Origin: JAQBGV01 sp032128395
GTDB taxonomy: Bacteria; Planctomycetota; UBA8108; UBA1146
Assembly (NCBI GenBank): GCA_032128395.1
Contig: JAQBGV010000028.1
Span: 1-45,998, forward strand
Reading direction: 5' to 3'
Length of the DNA: 45,998 nucleotides
Part shown: positions 16,501 to 24,973 of the stretch, piece by piece
Layout: each line of letters begins with the position of its first letter
How positions within the stretch are numbered: position 1 is the first letter of the stretch
The notes under the pieces: model-generated
The model's database searches: none
Seen by the model: the letters and a program-made list of their open reading frames with translations, nothing else
Told to the model about the DNA's origin: nothing
Position numbers and translations under genes: made by a program

Positions 16501-16959
16501 GTCGAGGCTGGTGTTGAAGGTGTCGAGGGTGCTCAGACTCCAGCCTCCGAGGGTGCTCTCTCCGGCGAAGTCGCCGAGCGACCCGGGGCCGGAAGGCCGC
16601 ATCCGACAACCAGAATTGAAGAGAGCGGATCCGTTGGGGATCCCCTGGTCGTCGAACGTGATCAGAATGTTCGCGTCGGAACTTCCACCCTCATCGTGCA
16701 CCCGCACCGAAGTGCCGGCGGGGGAGATCAAGTCGATCGTGAGGTCGCCGATGAAGTCGTGGGTGATGTCCACCGAGACATCGACGTCGACGACCGTCTC
16801 GGCGGTCGCGATCGTGATCACGGTCACGGTCGGAGCCCCACTGGTCACCGAAATCGGGATCGGTGGAGAGAAAACATCACAGTCGAAAGTGTCCGCCCCC
16901 GCGGGGCTCGAGAACCAAAGAGCGAGTCCGAACGTGACGATCGAGAAAACCCGGTTCAC
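13540..16959 (-). CDS. secreted protein with three P-domains and C-terminal dockerin-like module
   Basis: This 1,139-residue exported protein has a signal peptide at 1-22 and three proprotein-convertase P-domains at about 40-165, 265-405 and 585-715. Each has a DVxHxFxGDLxIDL core (DITHDFIGDLTIDL, DVTHAFLGDLNIDI, EVTHPFIGDLNIDL) and the WxLxxxD...WCL closing pattern. Between them lie fibronectin-like repeats with WxNPxxxDxIxVxxDG. Residues about 800-1040 form a separate alpha/beta region, then a dockerin-like module (RGDVNDDNTVNIADAVFTL and DGNDDGTLNIADAVFELSVL). No protease domain is present, although P-domains usually accompany subtilisins, so it is probably a binding or structural surface protein. 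GTG 16959 follows AGGAGG at 4-nt spacing. Confidence 0.85.
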   Translation of the reverse strand: MNRVFSIVTFGLALWFSSPAGADTFDCDVFSPPIPISVTSGAPTVTVITIATAETVVDVDVSVDITHDFIGDLTIDLISPAGTSVRVHDEGGSSDANILITFDDQGIPNGSALFNSGCRMRPSGPGSLGDFAGESTLGGWSLSTLDTFNTSLDPGRVLNGWCLSTFDGAVSSPVLPVTGLLCTSPGGTGVVNAVWTNTQTYDAINIQLGGIVIDTIAGGATTYSTTPQPFGVVAELCIEPVIGGIVPCFPECARITPQFLTPDIHECSIPVATIGTSLPPVVDVINVTTDISLADLQVQIDVTHAFLGDLNIDIAHGGTSVTLLQGNTAGAANGVEVTYWDLGVPTGSYDCGCLLQPAGPGSLSDFFGQSSLGPWTLTVTDVGSPPAGVVNIGEVTSWCIRGFETGSVNQLTCNTTSGSGVAQINWANPQTFDSINVYLDGLLAATIPGTATTYQTQPQLIPSTVLVCLEPVLGGIVQAQNCCQANFLVEPVTIDNCSSTSGSGAATIDWTLPAPYDQIQVIVNGTLEATLAGNATTYTTLAAGPLPLTANVCIVGLQGGVSSAQACCAVPLLGVVDYENCRQPNSSFTFGSQASDLMIVPSNLLIGELEVLVEVTHPFIGDLNIDLQGPNATTVRLQAEDPAGSTEGHMLVVYMDTGLPNAAPFDCGCLLQPTGPGTLADFQNIPALGGWTLTVADIYATSGNVGTLNKWCLRITAACQILPPSGVAVSSNGTDAAITWSNPAPYDSIEVVRDGLLVGAIPGTATSYLDVGPTPGVHDYEVFGVDSTLGCSNSGPAVRAGIGITDLVFAGDAGGDIDSPTAILDALTTLGRVPMSIDTFTAASVESAGPFEVIWVCLGTYPNEYELTLPQGVLLAELHTGDVGLDGSIENPKIPVYLESGDHWAFDDETAFQDYDGVENNSFGNLFDGDDSLTQLTGVDTGLGIELAAFSAMYQQDNSSGADFNDWLIPCNVNPDLGGNQATVTWIGMDLFGVPYNVGVFYASTVAPVLTQSWEFGGYLGDHTSLMGEYLAVLGTAPPPPGDQFRRGDVNDDNTVNIADAVFTLGVLFPQPGVTPTFPCADSADGNDDGTLNIADAVFELSVLFPQPGMTPTFPAPSVSCGLDPTPDGLDCAQHNFCP

Positions 16960-17264
16960 GGTTCCTCCTCCTACCTCGGGTCATATCGACCCAGAGATCT
17001 GCTCGCAGGGATTCTTGACCCATCGAGCGCCCCTCCGACGTCGACTCGCGCGGGTCACGAGGCGAGGTGGGTAGGGGGCCCAGGGCGGACGACCAGCCGG
17101 CCGAGTCCGCTAGCCATCAGGATATCCGCGGGGGGTGAGGATTCGAACCCTCGGACAGGCTCTTCCTGGGGAATACACGAACCGGGATGGGCCGAACTGG
17201 GGAGAGTCGTTCGCTGCCGACGGCCAACACCGCCTCGAGGTCGCCGAGGAGGACGTGGTTTGGT

Positions 17265-17441
17265 GGGATCGGGTCACCGAGGGTGCTGCCTGTCCCGGGC
17301 GCTCACCGGCACCCTGACCTACCTCGCTCGCTGACGAGACGGTCGCGAGAGGGCGCCAGTTCAGGACGAAGGCCTCGTGAGACGACCGTGGACTGGCAGG
17401 CGACGGTCCGGGACAGGCAGCACCTTCGGTGAGCCAGTCCC
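17265..17441 (-). repeat. family A structured element, copy 1
   Basis: A 177-nt element whose ends are inverted repeats: on the minus strand it opens GGGACTGGCTCACCGAAGGT and continues GCTGCCTGTCCCGGACC. The far end is the reverse complement at 31 of 36 positions, with two of the five differences able to form G-U pairs. The second copy at 24789-24942 shares both ends and an interior block around TCGCTGA...GAGACGG...TCGCGAGA. It starts 14 nt past the stop of the minus-strand gene ending at 17456. The 495-nt gap 16960-17455 holds no gene; this element fills more than a third of it. Confidence 0.75.
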
Positions 17442-17455
17442 TTCAGCTCACCAGT

Positions 17456-18124
17456 TCATCCGCGACCGGGCGCGGGGGGGGCGGGGACGTCGTCTCTGGG
17501 GAAGTTGTGATAGCTCACATGGATTTCCTCGGTGGAGATCGGCTCGTTCAGGGGGAGTTCGGTCAGCTTGTAGAGGCGGATCAGCGACGGATCGAACTCC
17601 TCGATCTGGCCGATGAGCTGCTCGGCGACGTTCAGGTAGGCGGTCCGGTTCTGGATCCGCTTCGCGCTCCGATAGGTGCCGACGAGCTTGCCGTCATAGG
17701 CGACGATGAACTGCCGTGGAGCAGCGGATGAACGGGTCTTCGGCCGGCCTGGCCGCGGCGCGGGGATCGTGACGCTCGACGGGGTGACACGCTCGAGAAT
17801 TGCGGGCCCGGCGGTCGGCACGACGGGAGCTTCCGGCGCAGGAGCGGGGATGGGGATCGAGTCCGCGATGACATACGTCCCGGAGTCCTCCTCCACCGCA
17901 GTCGGTGCCTCGGCGGTGCTCGGGACGAGGAGGGAGGCTGGACGGGAGACCGTCGACTCGCGCGGCCCCGTCGGCGCTTCGCCGCTGATCGCATCGGGAT
18001 CGAGCGCCGGCCCCTCCAAGATGATCGTTCGAATTTCGCGCCCCGTCGATGGAGCGTCCCATCGAAGCTCGGGGCCGAGCTTGCCCTTTGGCAGGACCAC
18101 ACTGCGGAACGGTTCGAAATTCAT
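17456..18124 (-). CDS. disordered protein of unknown function with a conserved-looking C-terminal domain
   Basis: The 222-residue protein is taken from ATG 18124 (MNFEPFRSVVLPKGKLGPEL); upstream codons in the same frame are Arg/Gly-rich and look non-coding. Residues about 30-145 are rich in Pro, Ala, Ser and Thr and are probably disordered. Residues about 150-215 form a compact part (QFIVAYDGKLVGTYRSAKRI, then LIGQIEEFDPSLIRLYKLTE) that looks like a small alpha/beta domain. No signal peptide, membrane segment or known motif was found. It is divergent from mutS across a 230-nt spacer and is followed by family A element copy 1. The function is unknown. Confidence 0.55.
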   Translation of the reverse strand: MNFEPFRSVVLPKGKLGPELRWDAPSTGREIRTIILEGPALDPDAISGEAPTGPRESTVSRPASLLVPSTAEAPTAVEEDSGTYVIADSIPIPAPAPEAPVVPTAGPAILERVTPSSVTIPAPRPGRPKTRSSAAPRQFIVAYDGKLVGTYRSAKRIQNRTAYLNVAEQLIGQIEEFDPSLIRLYKLTELPLNEPISTEEIHVSYHNFPRDDVPAPPAPGRG

Positions 18125-18233
18125 CGGTCGGCCTTTCCCCGAGGGCCCCTCACCGGCGGCAGAGCGGGCTCTACGAGAAGAATACGATGGACGTCTGCTC
18201 CCCGACCGCACTTCCCCGCGCCTGCGCCCGGCC

Positions 18234-18281
18234 CCGTGACCTGGAAGCGCCGTGACCTGGAAGCGCCGTGACATAGAAGCG
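18234..18281. repeat. three tandem 16-bp units in the mutS upstream spacer
   Basis: CCGTGACCTGGAAGCG occurs at 18234-18249 and 18250-18265, with a variant CCGTGACATAGAAGCG at 18266-18281. The array lies between the divergent starts at 18124 and 18355 (mutS), so it could bind a regulator or be slipped-strand debris. Confidence 0.75.
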
Positions 18282-18354
18282 CCTCCGCCTCGCTTCCCCG
18301 GGCTGGCCGGTTAGAATCCGCGCCCTTCCCCGACCCCGATCCCGAGGAGTTCGC

Positions 18355-20994
18355 ATGATTCGCACCGCTCGGAGCGACGACGTGACCCCGATGATGCGGC
18401 AGTACTTCCGGGCGAAGGAGCAGCACCCGACCGAGATCGTCCTGTTCCGCATGGGCGACTTCTACGAAGTGTTCTTCGACGACGCTCGGAAGTGCGCCGA
18501 GCTGCTCGGGATCACCCTCACCTCCCGCTCGAAGGAGAAGAGTGGCGACCCGATCCCGATGGCCGGGGTACCGGTCAAGTCGGTCGACACTTACATCCGC
18601 AGGCTCCTGCGCGCGGGGCAACGGGTCGCGATCTGCGAACAGGTCCAGGATCCGAAGGACGCGCAAGGGATCGTCGATCGAGAAGTCGTGCGCGTCGTCA
18701 CTCCCGGCACCTTCGTCGACGAAGCGGCACTCGACGACCAGCAACCGCTGCACCTCGCCGCACTCGTCGTCAGACCTCTGGGGATCGGCGTCGCCTGGGT
18801 CGATCTCTCGACCGGCCGCTTCCACGCCGAGGACTTGCCCCCGAACGGTCGCTTCGCGGAACTCCTGCTCGCGGTCGCCCCGACCGAGTGCCTCTATCCG
18901 GAGGGAAGACCGACCGCGGATGTGGCGCCGCTCGAGTGGCTCTCGGTCCACCGCCCTCGCTGCGCGCTCACGCCCTATCCCGAGTGGCACTTCGACCACC
19001 AGACCGGCCGCGAGCGGCTGCTCGCACACTTCGGCACGCGGAGCCTCGAAGGGTTCGGGTGCGAACACCTCGGCCCGGGGCTCGACGCCGCGGGCGCGCT
19101 GATCCACTACCTCGGCGAGACGCAGCGGCAGGCGCTCCCGCACATCGCGCGGCTGGCGACGGGGGGCGCGTCGAACCGCCTCGGCCTCGACGCCGCGACG
19201 CACCGGGCGCTCGACCTGCTGTCCGTGGCGCGGACCGGGGAGCGGCGAGGGTCGCTGCTCGACCACGTCGACCGTACGCGCACCGCGATGGGCGCTCGGC
19301 TGATCCGAGAGTGGGTGATCTCGCCGCTCGCGTCCCGCGACGCGATCCTCCGCCGGCAGGATGGGGTCGCCCACCTGGTGGGAGATCTCGAGATGCTCTC
19401 GACCCTCCGCGAGGCGCTCGGCCCGGTGCGCGACATCGAACGGCTGACTTCGCGGTTGACGATGGGACGCGCGAACGGCCGGGATCTGCGCGCCCTCGAA
19501 GGGTCCCTCCGGGCGATCCCGGCGGTCCGGAGGGCACTCGCCTCCTGCGAAGCTAGAGTGATCACGGAGGCGCTCTCCGAGCTCGACGAATCCCCCCTCC
19601 TCGAGATCGCCGACCGGATCGACCGCGCCATCGTCTTGGATCCGCCGATCACCGTGAAGGAAGGCGGCGTGATCCGCGACGGCTACGAGCCCGAGCTCGA
19701 TGAGCTGCGCGGGATCTCACGGGAAGGGGTCGACTGGATCGCGCGATTCCAGACGAGCGAGATCGAGCGCACGGGGATCCCGCTCAAGGTCGGGTACAAC
19801 CGGGTGTTCGGCTACTTCATCGAGATCACCCACGCCCACCGCGATCGAATCCCCGTCGACTACACCCGCAAGCAGACCCTCAAGAACGCCGAACGCTACG
19901 TCACTCCTTCGCTGAAAGAGCAGGAGAACCGCGTGCTCGGTGCGAAGGATCGCGCGGAGTCCCTCGAGTTCGAACTGTTCGGCCAGTTCCGGGAGGACCT
20001 CCTCGTCGAGCTCGCCCGCTTGCAGAGCGCAGCGGCGGCGCTGGCGACGGTCGATGCCCTCGTGAGCCTCGCGCACGTCGCTCGTGAGGAGGGCTACGTC
20101 CGCCCCGAAGTCGTCGACGAACCGATCCTCGAAGTCGAAGGGGGTCGCCATCCGGTGCTGTCGGCGGGGGCAGGAGGCGCGGACTTCACTCCGAACGACG
20201 TCCAGATCGGCGGGGAACACGGCACACTCGCGGTGATCACCGGCCCGAACATGGCCGGGAAGTCGACCTACATCCGCCAGAGCGCGCTCATCGTCCTGCT
20301 CGCTCAGATGGGTTCTTTCGTCCCGGCGTCGAAGGCGAAGATCGGGATCGCCGATCGGATCTTCACGCGGGTCGGTGCGGCGGATGACATCACGCGCGGC
20401 CAGTCGACCTTCATGGTCGAGATGACCGAGACCGCGAACATTCTGAACAACGCGACCGAGCGCTCCCTGGTGATCCTCGACGAGGTCGGGCGCGGCACGA
20501 GTACCCTCGACGGCGTCAGCCTCGCCTGGGCGATCGCGGAGCACTTGATCACCCCGGTGCGTGCGCGCACCCTGTTCGCGACCCACTACCACGAGCTCAC
20601 CGAGCTCTCGGAGCGTCACGAAGGAAGGGTGCAGAACCTCAACGTCGCGGTTCGGGAGTGGCAGGACGAGATCGTCTTCCTCCACAAGATCGTCCCCGGT
20701 GGCACCGACAAGGCGTACGGGATCCATGTCGCGAGACTGGCGGGAATCCCCGCCGACGTGCTCGCGAGGGCGCGGGCGATCCTCGGTCATCTCGAACAGG
20801 AACATGACGGCGGCCGTGGCACCCCGGCTTCGGTCCCCGCGAGATCGAAGACGCCGCGGGGTTCTTCCGAGCAGCTCGGACTCTTCGCCCCGCGGGGCGA
20901 AGACATCATCCGCGAGCTCGAGACCCTCGACCCGAACGCCCTGACCCCCCTCGAGGCCCTGCAGAGGCTCGTCGAGTGGCGAAAGAGGCTCTGA
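18355..20994 (+). CDS. mutS: DNA mismatch repair ATPase MutS
   Basis: At 879 residues this matches MutS (about 850-880). The mismatch-recognition domain near the N-terminus carries the FYE motif in FRMGDFYEVFFDDAR, which stacks on the mispaired base. Core, lever and clamp regions follow, then the ATPase domain with Walker A GPNMAGKST (630-638), Walker B LVILDEVGRGTST (Asp709, Glu710) and LFATHYHELTEL. The C-terminal tail ends in a MutS-type helix pair (LDPNALTPLEALQRLVEW). It binds mismatches and short loops in the cytoplasm and recruits MutL; no mutL is in the window. ATG 18355 follows GAGGAG. It is transcribed alone, and the next gene starts 103 nt downstream. Confidence 0.98.
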   Translation: MIRTARSDDVTPMMRQYFRAKEQHPTEIVLFRMGDFYEVFFDDARKCAELLGITLTSRSKEKSGDPIPMAGVPVKSVDTYIRRLLRAGQRVAICEQVQDPKDAQGIVDREVVRVVTPGTFVDEAALDDQQPLHLAALVVRPLGIGVAWVDLSTGRFHAEDLPPNGRFAELLLAVAPTECLYPEGRPTADVAPLEWLSVHRPRCALTPYPEWHFDHQTGRERLLAHFGTRSLEGFGCEHLGPGLDAAGALIHYLGETQRQALPHIARLATGGASNRLGLDAATHRALDLLSVARTGERRGSLLDHVDRTRTAMGARLIREWVISPLASRDAILRRQDGVAHLVGDLEMLSTLREALGPVRDIERLTSRLTMGRANGRDLRALEGSLRAIPAVRRALASCEARVITEALSELDESPLLEIADRIDRAIVLDPPITVKEGGVIRDGYEPELDELRGISREGVDWIARFQTSEIERTGIPLKVGYNRVFGYFIEITHAHRDRIPVDYTRKQTLKNAERYVTPSLKEQENRVLGAKDRAESLEFELFGQFREDLLVELARLQSAAAALATVDALVSLAHVAREEGYVRPEVVDEPILEVEGGRHPVLSAGAGGADFTPNDVQIGGEHGTLAVITGPNMAGKSTYIRQSALIVLLAQMGSFVPASKAKIGIADRIFTRVGAADDITRGQSTFMVEMTETANILNNATERSLVILDEVGRGTSTLDGVSLAWAIAEHLITPVRARTLFATHYHELTELSERHEGRVQNLNVAVREWQDEIVFLHKIVPGGTDKAYGIHVARLAGIPADVLARARAILGHLEQEHDGGRGTPASVPARSKTPRGSSEQLGLFAPRGEDIIRELETLDPNALTPLEALQRLVEWRKRL

Positions 20995-21097
20995 GCTTCC
21001 CGCAGCCCGGGCACCCCCTTGCCTCCCCCCGAGGGATTCGTGCAGAATCTCTCGCTACCCCAGCTCGCCTCCGGGCACTCGAAATCGCAGGTGATCG

Positions 21098-22567
21098 ATG
21101 CGCTCGCTGTTTCCTCTGCTCCTCCTCACGGCGCTCTGCGGTGCTGGTGCGATCCCGGCGATGGCGCTCGCGACGTCGGTGCCGGATGCCTCCCCCGCGC
21201 CCCCGTGCCTCGCCGCCCTGGACGAGGATGACGACGCCGCCGACGACGCCGCCGAGATCCCACCGCCGCCGCGCGACAACTTCGCGCTCGCCGAGGACCT
21301 CGACCCGAAGGTGAAGGCCGATTTCGAGAAGGCGTTCGCGCTCTACGAGAAGTCGGAGAAGGACTTCCGCGACGCGAAGAATCGCAGGGATGCGATTCAG
21401 GCATTCACCCGCCTGAAGAAGAGCATGCCGGGGGGGCAGGCTCACTTCTACCTCGGGGTCCTGTACCAGTGGGAGCCCAACTACAAGAAGGCGCGCAATG
21501 TCCTCGAGGAGTTGCTCGCCGTACACCCCGAATTCTACGAAGCGCACGTCGAACTCGGCGATGTCGAAGTTTGGGAGAAGGACCTCGCCGCGGCGGTACC
21601 GCACTACCAGCGAGCTCTCGCGGTCTACTCGCACTTCGAGTACGGCGTCGACCGCATGATGACGATCCTCGTTCGGCTCGGACGATTCGAGGAGGCGAAG
21701 CCATTCGTCGAGCGGGCGCTCCTCCGAGGCCACGACCCGATGCGCCTGCATTGTCAGAGCGTCGTGAAGTTCGTGGTCGACGGGCCCGAGTGGGAGAAGG
21801 GGTACACCGCCGAGAGCGAAAACTACGTCATCATGTCCGACGTCTCGCAGGAGTTTGCGGCCGAGATCCTCGATTCCGCCGAGTTGATCCGGGAGCTCTA
21901 CGACAATCTCTTCCCCGAGATCGAGAAGCCGGATCGGAAGTACCCGGTCTTCGTGTTCAAGGATCGACAAGGGTATCTCGCCAACGGGGCGCCGGAGACG
22001 TCGAAGGGTGTGTACATGCCGTTCTCCCGCCGGCTGATGCTGTACCAGAACGAGCAGATGGGGGACACCCTCAAGACCCTGAAGCACGAGGGATTCCACC
22101 AATACTGCCACGAGTACCTCGACAACATTCCCCAGTGGTTCAACGAGGGTCTCGCGGACTACTTCTCGGCGTCCGAGTTGGTGGTGAACGGCAAGATACG
22201 GGGGATGCGGATCCGCCCGGTGAAGGAGCGGATCTCCTATCTCGTGCGGTCGTTCGAGGTCGGAGCGAGGATGCCGTCCCTCCCCGAGTTGATGCACATG
22301 ACCCAGCGCGAGATGTACGACACGGACAACGACTCGAAGAGCGCCTACCTGCACTACTGCCAGGCGTGGTCGATCTGCTTCTTCTGTATCGATGGAAGGA
22401 AGAGCGGATACCGCAGCGCGCTCATCAACTACTTCAAGGCGCTCCGCCGGGGGAAGAGCGGGGACGAGGCGTACTCCGCGACCTTCGGCCAGCTCAACAT
22501 GAAGAACTTCGAGAACGAGTGGCGCTCGTTTATGCAGAAGACCTTCGAGACCGACAAGGGCATCTGA
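21098..22567 (+). CDS. exported TPR protein with DUF1570-like metallopeptidase domain
   Basis: This 489-residue protein has a signal peptide at 1-24 and an acidic Pro-rich linker. Tetratricopeptide-like repeats cover about residues 70-210 (AHFYLGVLYQWEPNYKKARN; AHVELGDVEVWEKDLAAAVP). The C-terminal domain, about 235-489, has the zincin motif HEGFH (His330, Glu331, His334) and a downstream NEGLADYF whose Glu350 is placed to be the third ligand. This is the DUF1570-type gluzincin arrangement frequent in planctomycetes. A periplasmic or surface peptidase is likely but unproven. It converges with the PSCyt-LRR gene, whose stop is only 1 nt away. The likely start is ATG 21098, preceded by AGGTGAT. 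Confidence 0.75.
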   Translation: MRSLFPLLLLTALCGAGAIPAMALATSVPDASPAPPCLAALDEDDDAADDAAEIPPPPRDNFALAEDLDPKVKADFEKAFALYEKSEKDFRDAKNRRDAIQAFTRLKKSMPGGQAHFYLGVLYQWEPNYKKARNVLEELLAVHPEFYEAHVELGDVEVWEKDLAAAVPHYQRALAVYSHFEYGVDRMMTILVRLGRFEEAKPFVERALLRGHDPMRLHCQSVVKFVVDGPEWEKGYTAESENYVIMSDVSQEFAAEILDSAELIRELYDNLFPEIEKPDRKYPVFVFKDRQGYLANGAPETSKGVYMPFSRRLMLYQNEQMGDTLKTLKHEGFHQYCHEYLDNIPQWFNEGLADYFSASELVVNGKIRGMRIRPVKERISYLVRSFEVGARMPSLPELMHMTQREMYDTDNDSKSAYLHYCQAWSICFFCIDGRKSGYRSALINYFKALRRGKSGDEAYSATFGQLNMKNFENEWRSFMQKTFETDKGI

Positions 22568-22568
22568 T

Positions 22569-24710
22569 TCAATCCCCGCGCACGATCCGCAGCTCCGGTC
22601 GTGCTGCTCCGAGCGCCTCGACCCCTGCATCGGTGACCGACGACTCCCAAAGATAGATCCGGCGCAGAGTCGGGTGCGTATGCAGGGCCGCGAGCCCCAC
22701 ATCGGTCACCCGGGTGCCGTGCAGGTTCAGGACTTCGAGGTGGGGAAGCGTTGCGATGGCGCCGAGGGCCGCATCGCCGACCGGGGTCCGGCCGAGATTC
22801 AGCACGCGGAGCTCTGCGAGCACTCCGAGACTCAGCGCGCCCGCGTCGGTGATCGCTGCGCCGCTGAGATCGAGCCGGACCAGCGCAGGCTCGAGCCCCG
22901 CCAGGAGTTCCAGCGTCCGATCGTTCGCCGCATCCCGGAGGAGCGCGGTCGAGACTTCGACCTCGGGACCGGCGAGCGAAATGCGCGCCGCTCGCGCCCC
23001 TGCCTCTCGTAGCCTCGCGAGTGCGTTCTCGACCACACCCTGCTGCTCCGCGGTGAGCGTGATGTCGGGGTCGGTGACCGCGCCGGGAGCGGAGAGCGGA
23101 TGAGCACCCCGTGACCGCGAACTGCCGCCCCGGCCCGGGATCGGGATCGGGGCCCCGGAGGCGATCCACGCCTCGAGCGCTTCGAGTTCGAGCGGAGTGA
23201 GGGGACGCCCCTTCTTCGGCATATGATCTTCATCTCCCGGCGGGAGAGAGACGCGCCGCAGGAGTTCACTCTCGTCCGGACGACCCGGGGTGATCTTCGA
23301 GAGCAGGCTCGAACCCCGATCGACTCGGAAGTCGCCGTTCTGCTTCTGCGGTCCGTGGCACTCCTGGCAACGCTCGACCAGGACCGGATCGATCGCGGTG
23401 CGGAAGAGAACCTCCGAGAGGTGGCGCGAATCGATCGTGATCGATCCGTCCGGCTCGACGACCCGTTCAGATTCTTCCAAGTTCTCCTGCTCGACCCAAG
23501 GTGCGCCTGCGGCGATCCACGCGCGGAAGCCGGCGACCAGCTCGTCGCCGAGCGGATCGCCCTTGGGCGGCATGCGGTCCTCATCGTCGTGCGGGAGAGA
23601 GATCCGTTCGAAGAGTGCGCTCGCGTCCGGATCCCCCGGGACGACGATCCGCTCCTCCCGCGCCTCGTCGAACAAGTCGTCGGGGCGGTCGAGCCGCATG
23701 TGCGCCTTCTGCTTCGTCTCGCCGTGGCACTCGGTGCAGCGGGCGGTCAACGTCGGCCGCACGACGGTGCGGAAGAGCTCCTCACCGTCGGCAGTGGTGA
23801 GATCGATCGAAAGGGTTTCTGCGTAGGCGACTCGGGCGAAGCGATCGATGAGGCGCGGTGCGAAGCCGGTCTCGGTAATTTCGGGATCCGCGACCGGCAT
23901 CCCCGGGAGTATCCCCGCGGGCCATGGAGCGCCGTCGGCGATCCACTTCTCGATCGCGGCGATGCGATCCTCGGCGAGAGGAGGAGCCTCCTCGGCGGGG
24001 GGCATACGCTCCTCGTCGCCGGCGGGGAGGCGCAGGAGGAAGATCAGGTCGCTCTCCTCGGGATCCCCCGGAGTGATGATGCCCGGCTTGCCGAGCACGA
24101 CCGCTCCGTCATCGAAACGCATGCTCCCCTTCTGCTTGGTCGGTCCGTGACACTTCAGGCAGTTGTCACGAAACGTCGGCCAGACCTGTTCGAGGAAGTG
24201 CGCTTCCTCGGGGGTGGAGGCGACCGCGGGGGGAACTTCCGGTTCGGGATCGGCGAAGACCGATTGGACCGCCTTCAGGAGGTACCCCTCACCCCACGCC
24301 AGCTCGCCGCCGAAGTGTCCGACGGCACCGACGAGCGGGATCGAGATCACCGCGAGGAGGCGGTACGTGAGCCCGGGTGCGCCTCCGCGGGTCAGCGCCG
24401 CGGCAGCCGAGGCGACGACGGCGACCGCGATCCCTCCCCAGCGATGCAGCCACAGAGTCTGGCTCGCCTCTTCCTCGGTCCCGAAACTCCAACCGGACAC
24501 CGCGCTCACCACCGCGAAGAGTGCGCCGATCCGAAAGAGCAGGATCCCTTCGGGACTGGAGGTGCGCCGGCGTCTCCACGACCACATTTCGAATAGCCCG
24601 CCGACCGTCAGGAGTGCGACGGGAAAGTGCACGAGGACCGGGTGGACCTTGCCGATCAGGTCCCAGAGTGCGGATGGAGAGAAGCTGAGAGCGAGGAAGG
24701 GAGTCAGCAT
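22569..24710 (-). CDS. membrane protein with three planctomycete cytochrome c segments and leucine-rich repeats
   Basis: Residues about 20-140 form four membrane helices of the DUF2231 type (HPVLVHFPVALLTVGGLFEM). Three PSCyt segments follow, each with a c-type haem site and a later MP motif: CLKCHG (184-189) with RMPP, CTECHG (325-330) with RMPPKG, and CQECHG (448-453) with HMPKKG. The last 110 residues are leucine-rich repeats (LRVLNLGRTPVGDAAL; LEVLNLHGTRVTDVGLAAL). It is probably a triple-haem protein with its haems outside the cytoplasm, held in the membrane. The family is characteristic of Planctomycetota; its electron partners are unknown. Family A element copy 2 lies 79 nt upstream of its ATG. 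Confidence 0.88.
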   Translation of the reverse strand: MLTPFLALSFSPSALWDLIGKVHPVLVHFPVALLTVGGLFEMWSWRRRRTSSPEGILLFRIGALFAVVSAVSGWSFGTEEEASQTLWLHRWGGIAVAVVASAAAALTRGGAPGLTYRLLAVISIPLVGAVGHFGGELAWGEGYLLKAVQSVFADPEPEVPPAVASTPEEAHFLEQVWPTFRDNCLKCHGPTKQKGSMRFDDGAVVLGKPGIITPGDPEESDLIFLLRLPAGDEERMPPAEEAPPLAEDRIAAIEKWIADGAPWPAGILPGMPVADPEITETGFAPRLIDRFARVAYAETLSIDLTTADGEELFRTVVRPTLTARCTECHGETKQKAHMRLDRPDDLFDEAREERIVVPGDPDASALFERISLPHDDEDRMPPKGDPLGDELVAGFRAWIAAGAPWVEQENLEESERVVEPDGSITIDSRHLSEVLFRTAIDPVLVERCQECHGPQKQNGDFRVDRGSSLLSKITPGRPDESELLRRVSLPPGDEDHMPKKGRPLTPLELEALEAWIASGAPIPIPGRGGSSRSRGAHPLSAPGAVTDPDITLTAEQQGVVENALARLREAGARAARISLAGPEVEVSTALLRDAANDRTLELLAGLEPALVRLDLSGAAITDAGALSLGVLAELRVLNLGRTPVGDAALGAIATLPHLEVLNLHGTRVTDVGLAALHTHPTLRRIYLWESSVTDAGVEALGAARPELRIVRGD

Positions 24711-24788
24711 CGACGGTCAGCCTCTCCGACTGGGGTGGCGACAGAGAGACTACCGGGAGGAGGGGGAATCGACAACGGAACGACCCGC

Positions 24789-24942
24789 GGACTGGCTCGC
24801 CAGAGGCGATGCCTGTCCCGGACCTCCGCCGGTACCCCGACGAAGAACGATCGCTGAGAGACGGGTCGCGAGAACGCGCAAGCCCAACCCGGTCCAGCAG
24901 GCGAGCGTCCGGGGCAGGCATCCGCTGCGGTGAGCCAGTCCC
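24789..24942 (-). repeat. family A structured element, copy 2
   Basis: A 154-nt element with the same terminal sequences as copy 1: GACTGGCTCGCC...TGCCTGTCCCGGAC at 24789-24823 and the complementary GTCCGGGGCAGGCA...GGTGAGCCAGTCCC at 24907-24942, pairing at 29 of 35 positions. The interior shares ATCGCTGAGAGACGG and TCGCGAGAACGCGC with copy 1. It begins 31 nt past the stop of minus-strand maf and ends 79 nt before the start of the next minus-strand gene, so it is probably transcribed within that unit. Confidence 0.75.
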
Positions 24943-24973
24943 ATCCGCTGCTTCCATCATCCTAACGAGCAGC

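Noticed and set aside
17130..17165. tRNA-like T-arm (GGTTCGAATCC on the minus strand at about 17140-17150)
   Set aside because: The arm does not form a proper 5-bp T stem, and no D arm, anticodon arm or matching acceptor 5' strand was found within 100 nt upstream on that strand.
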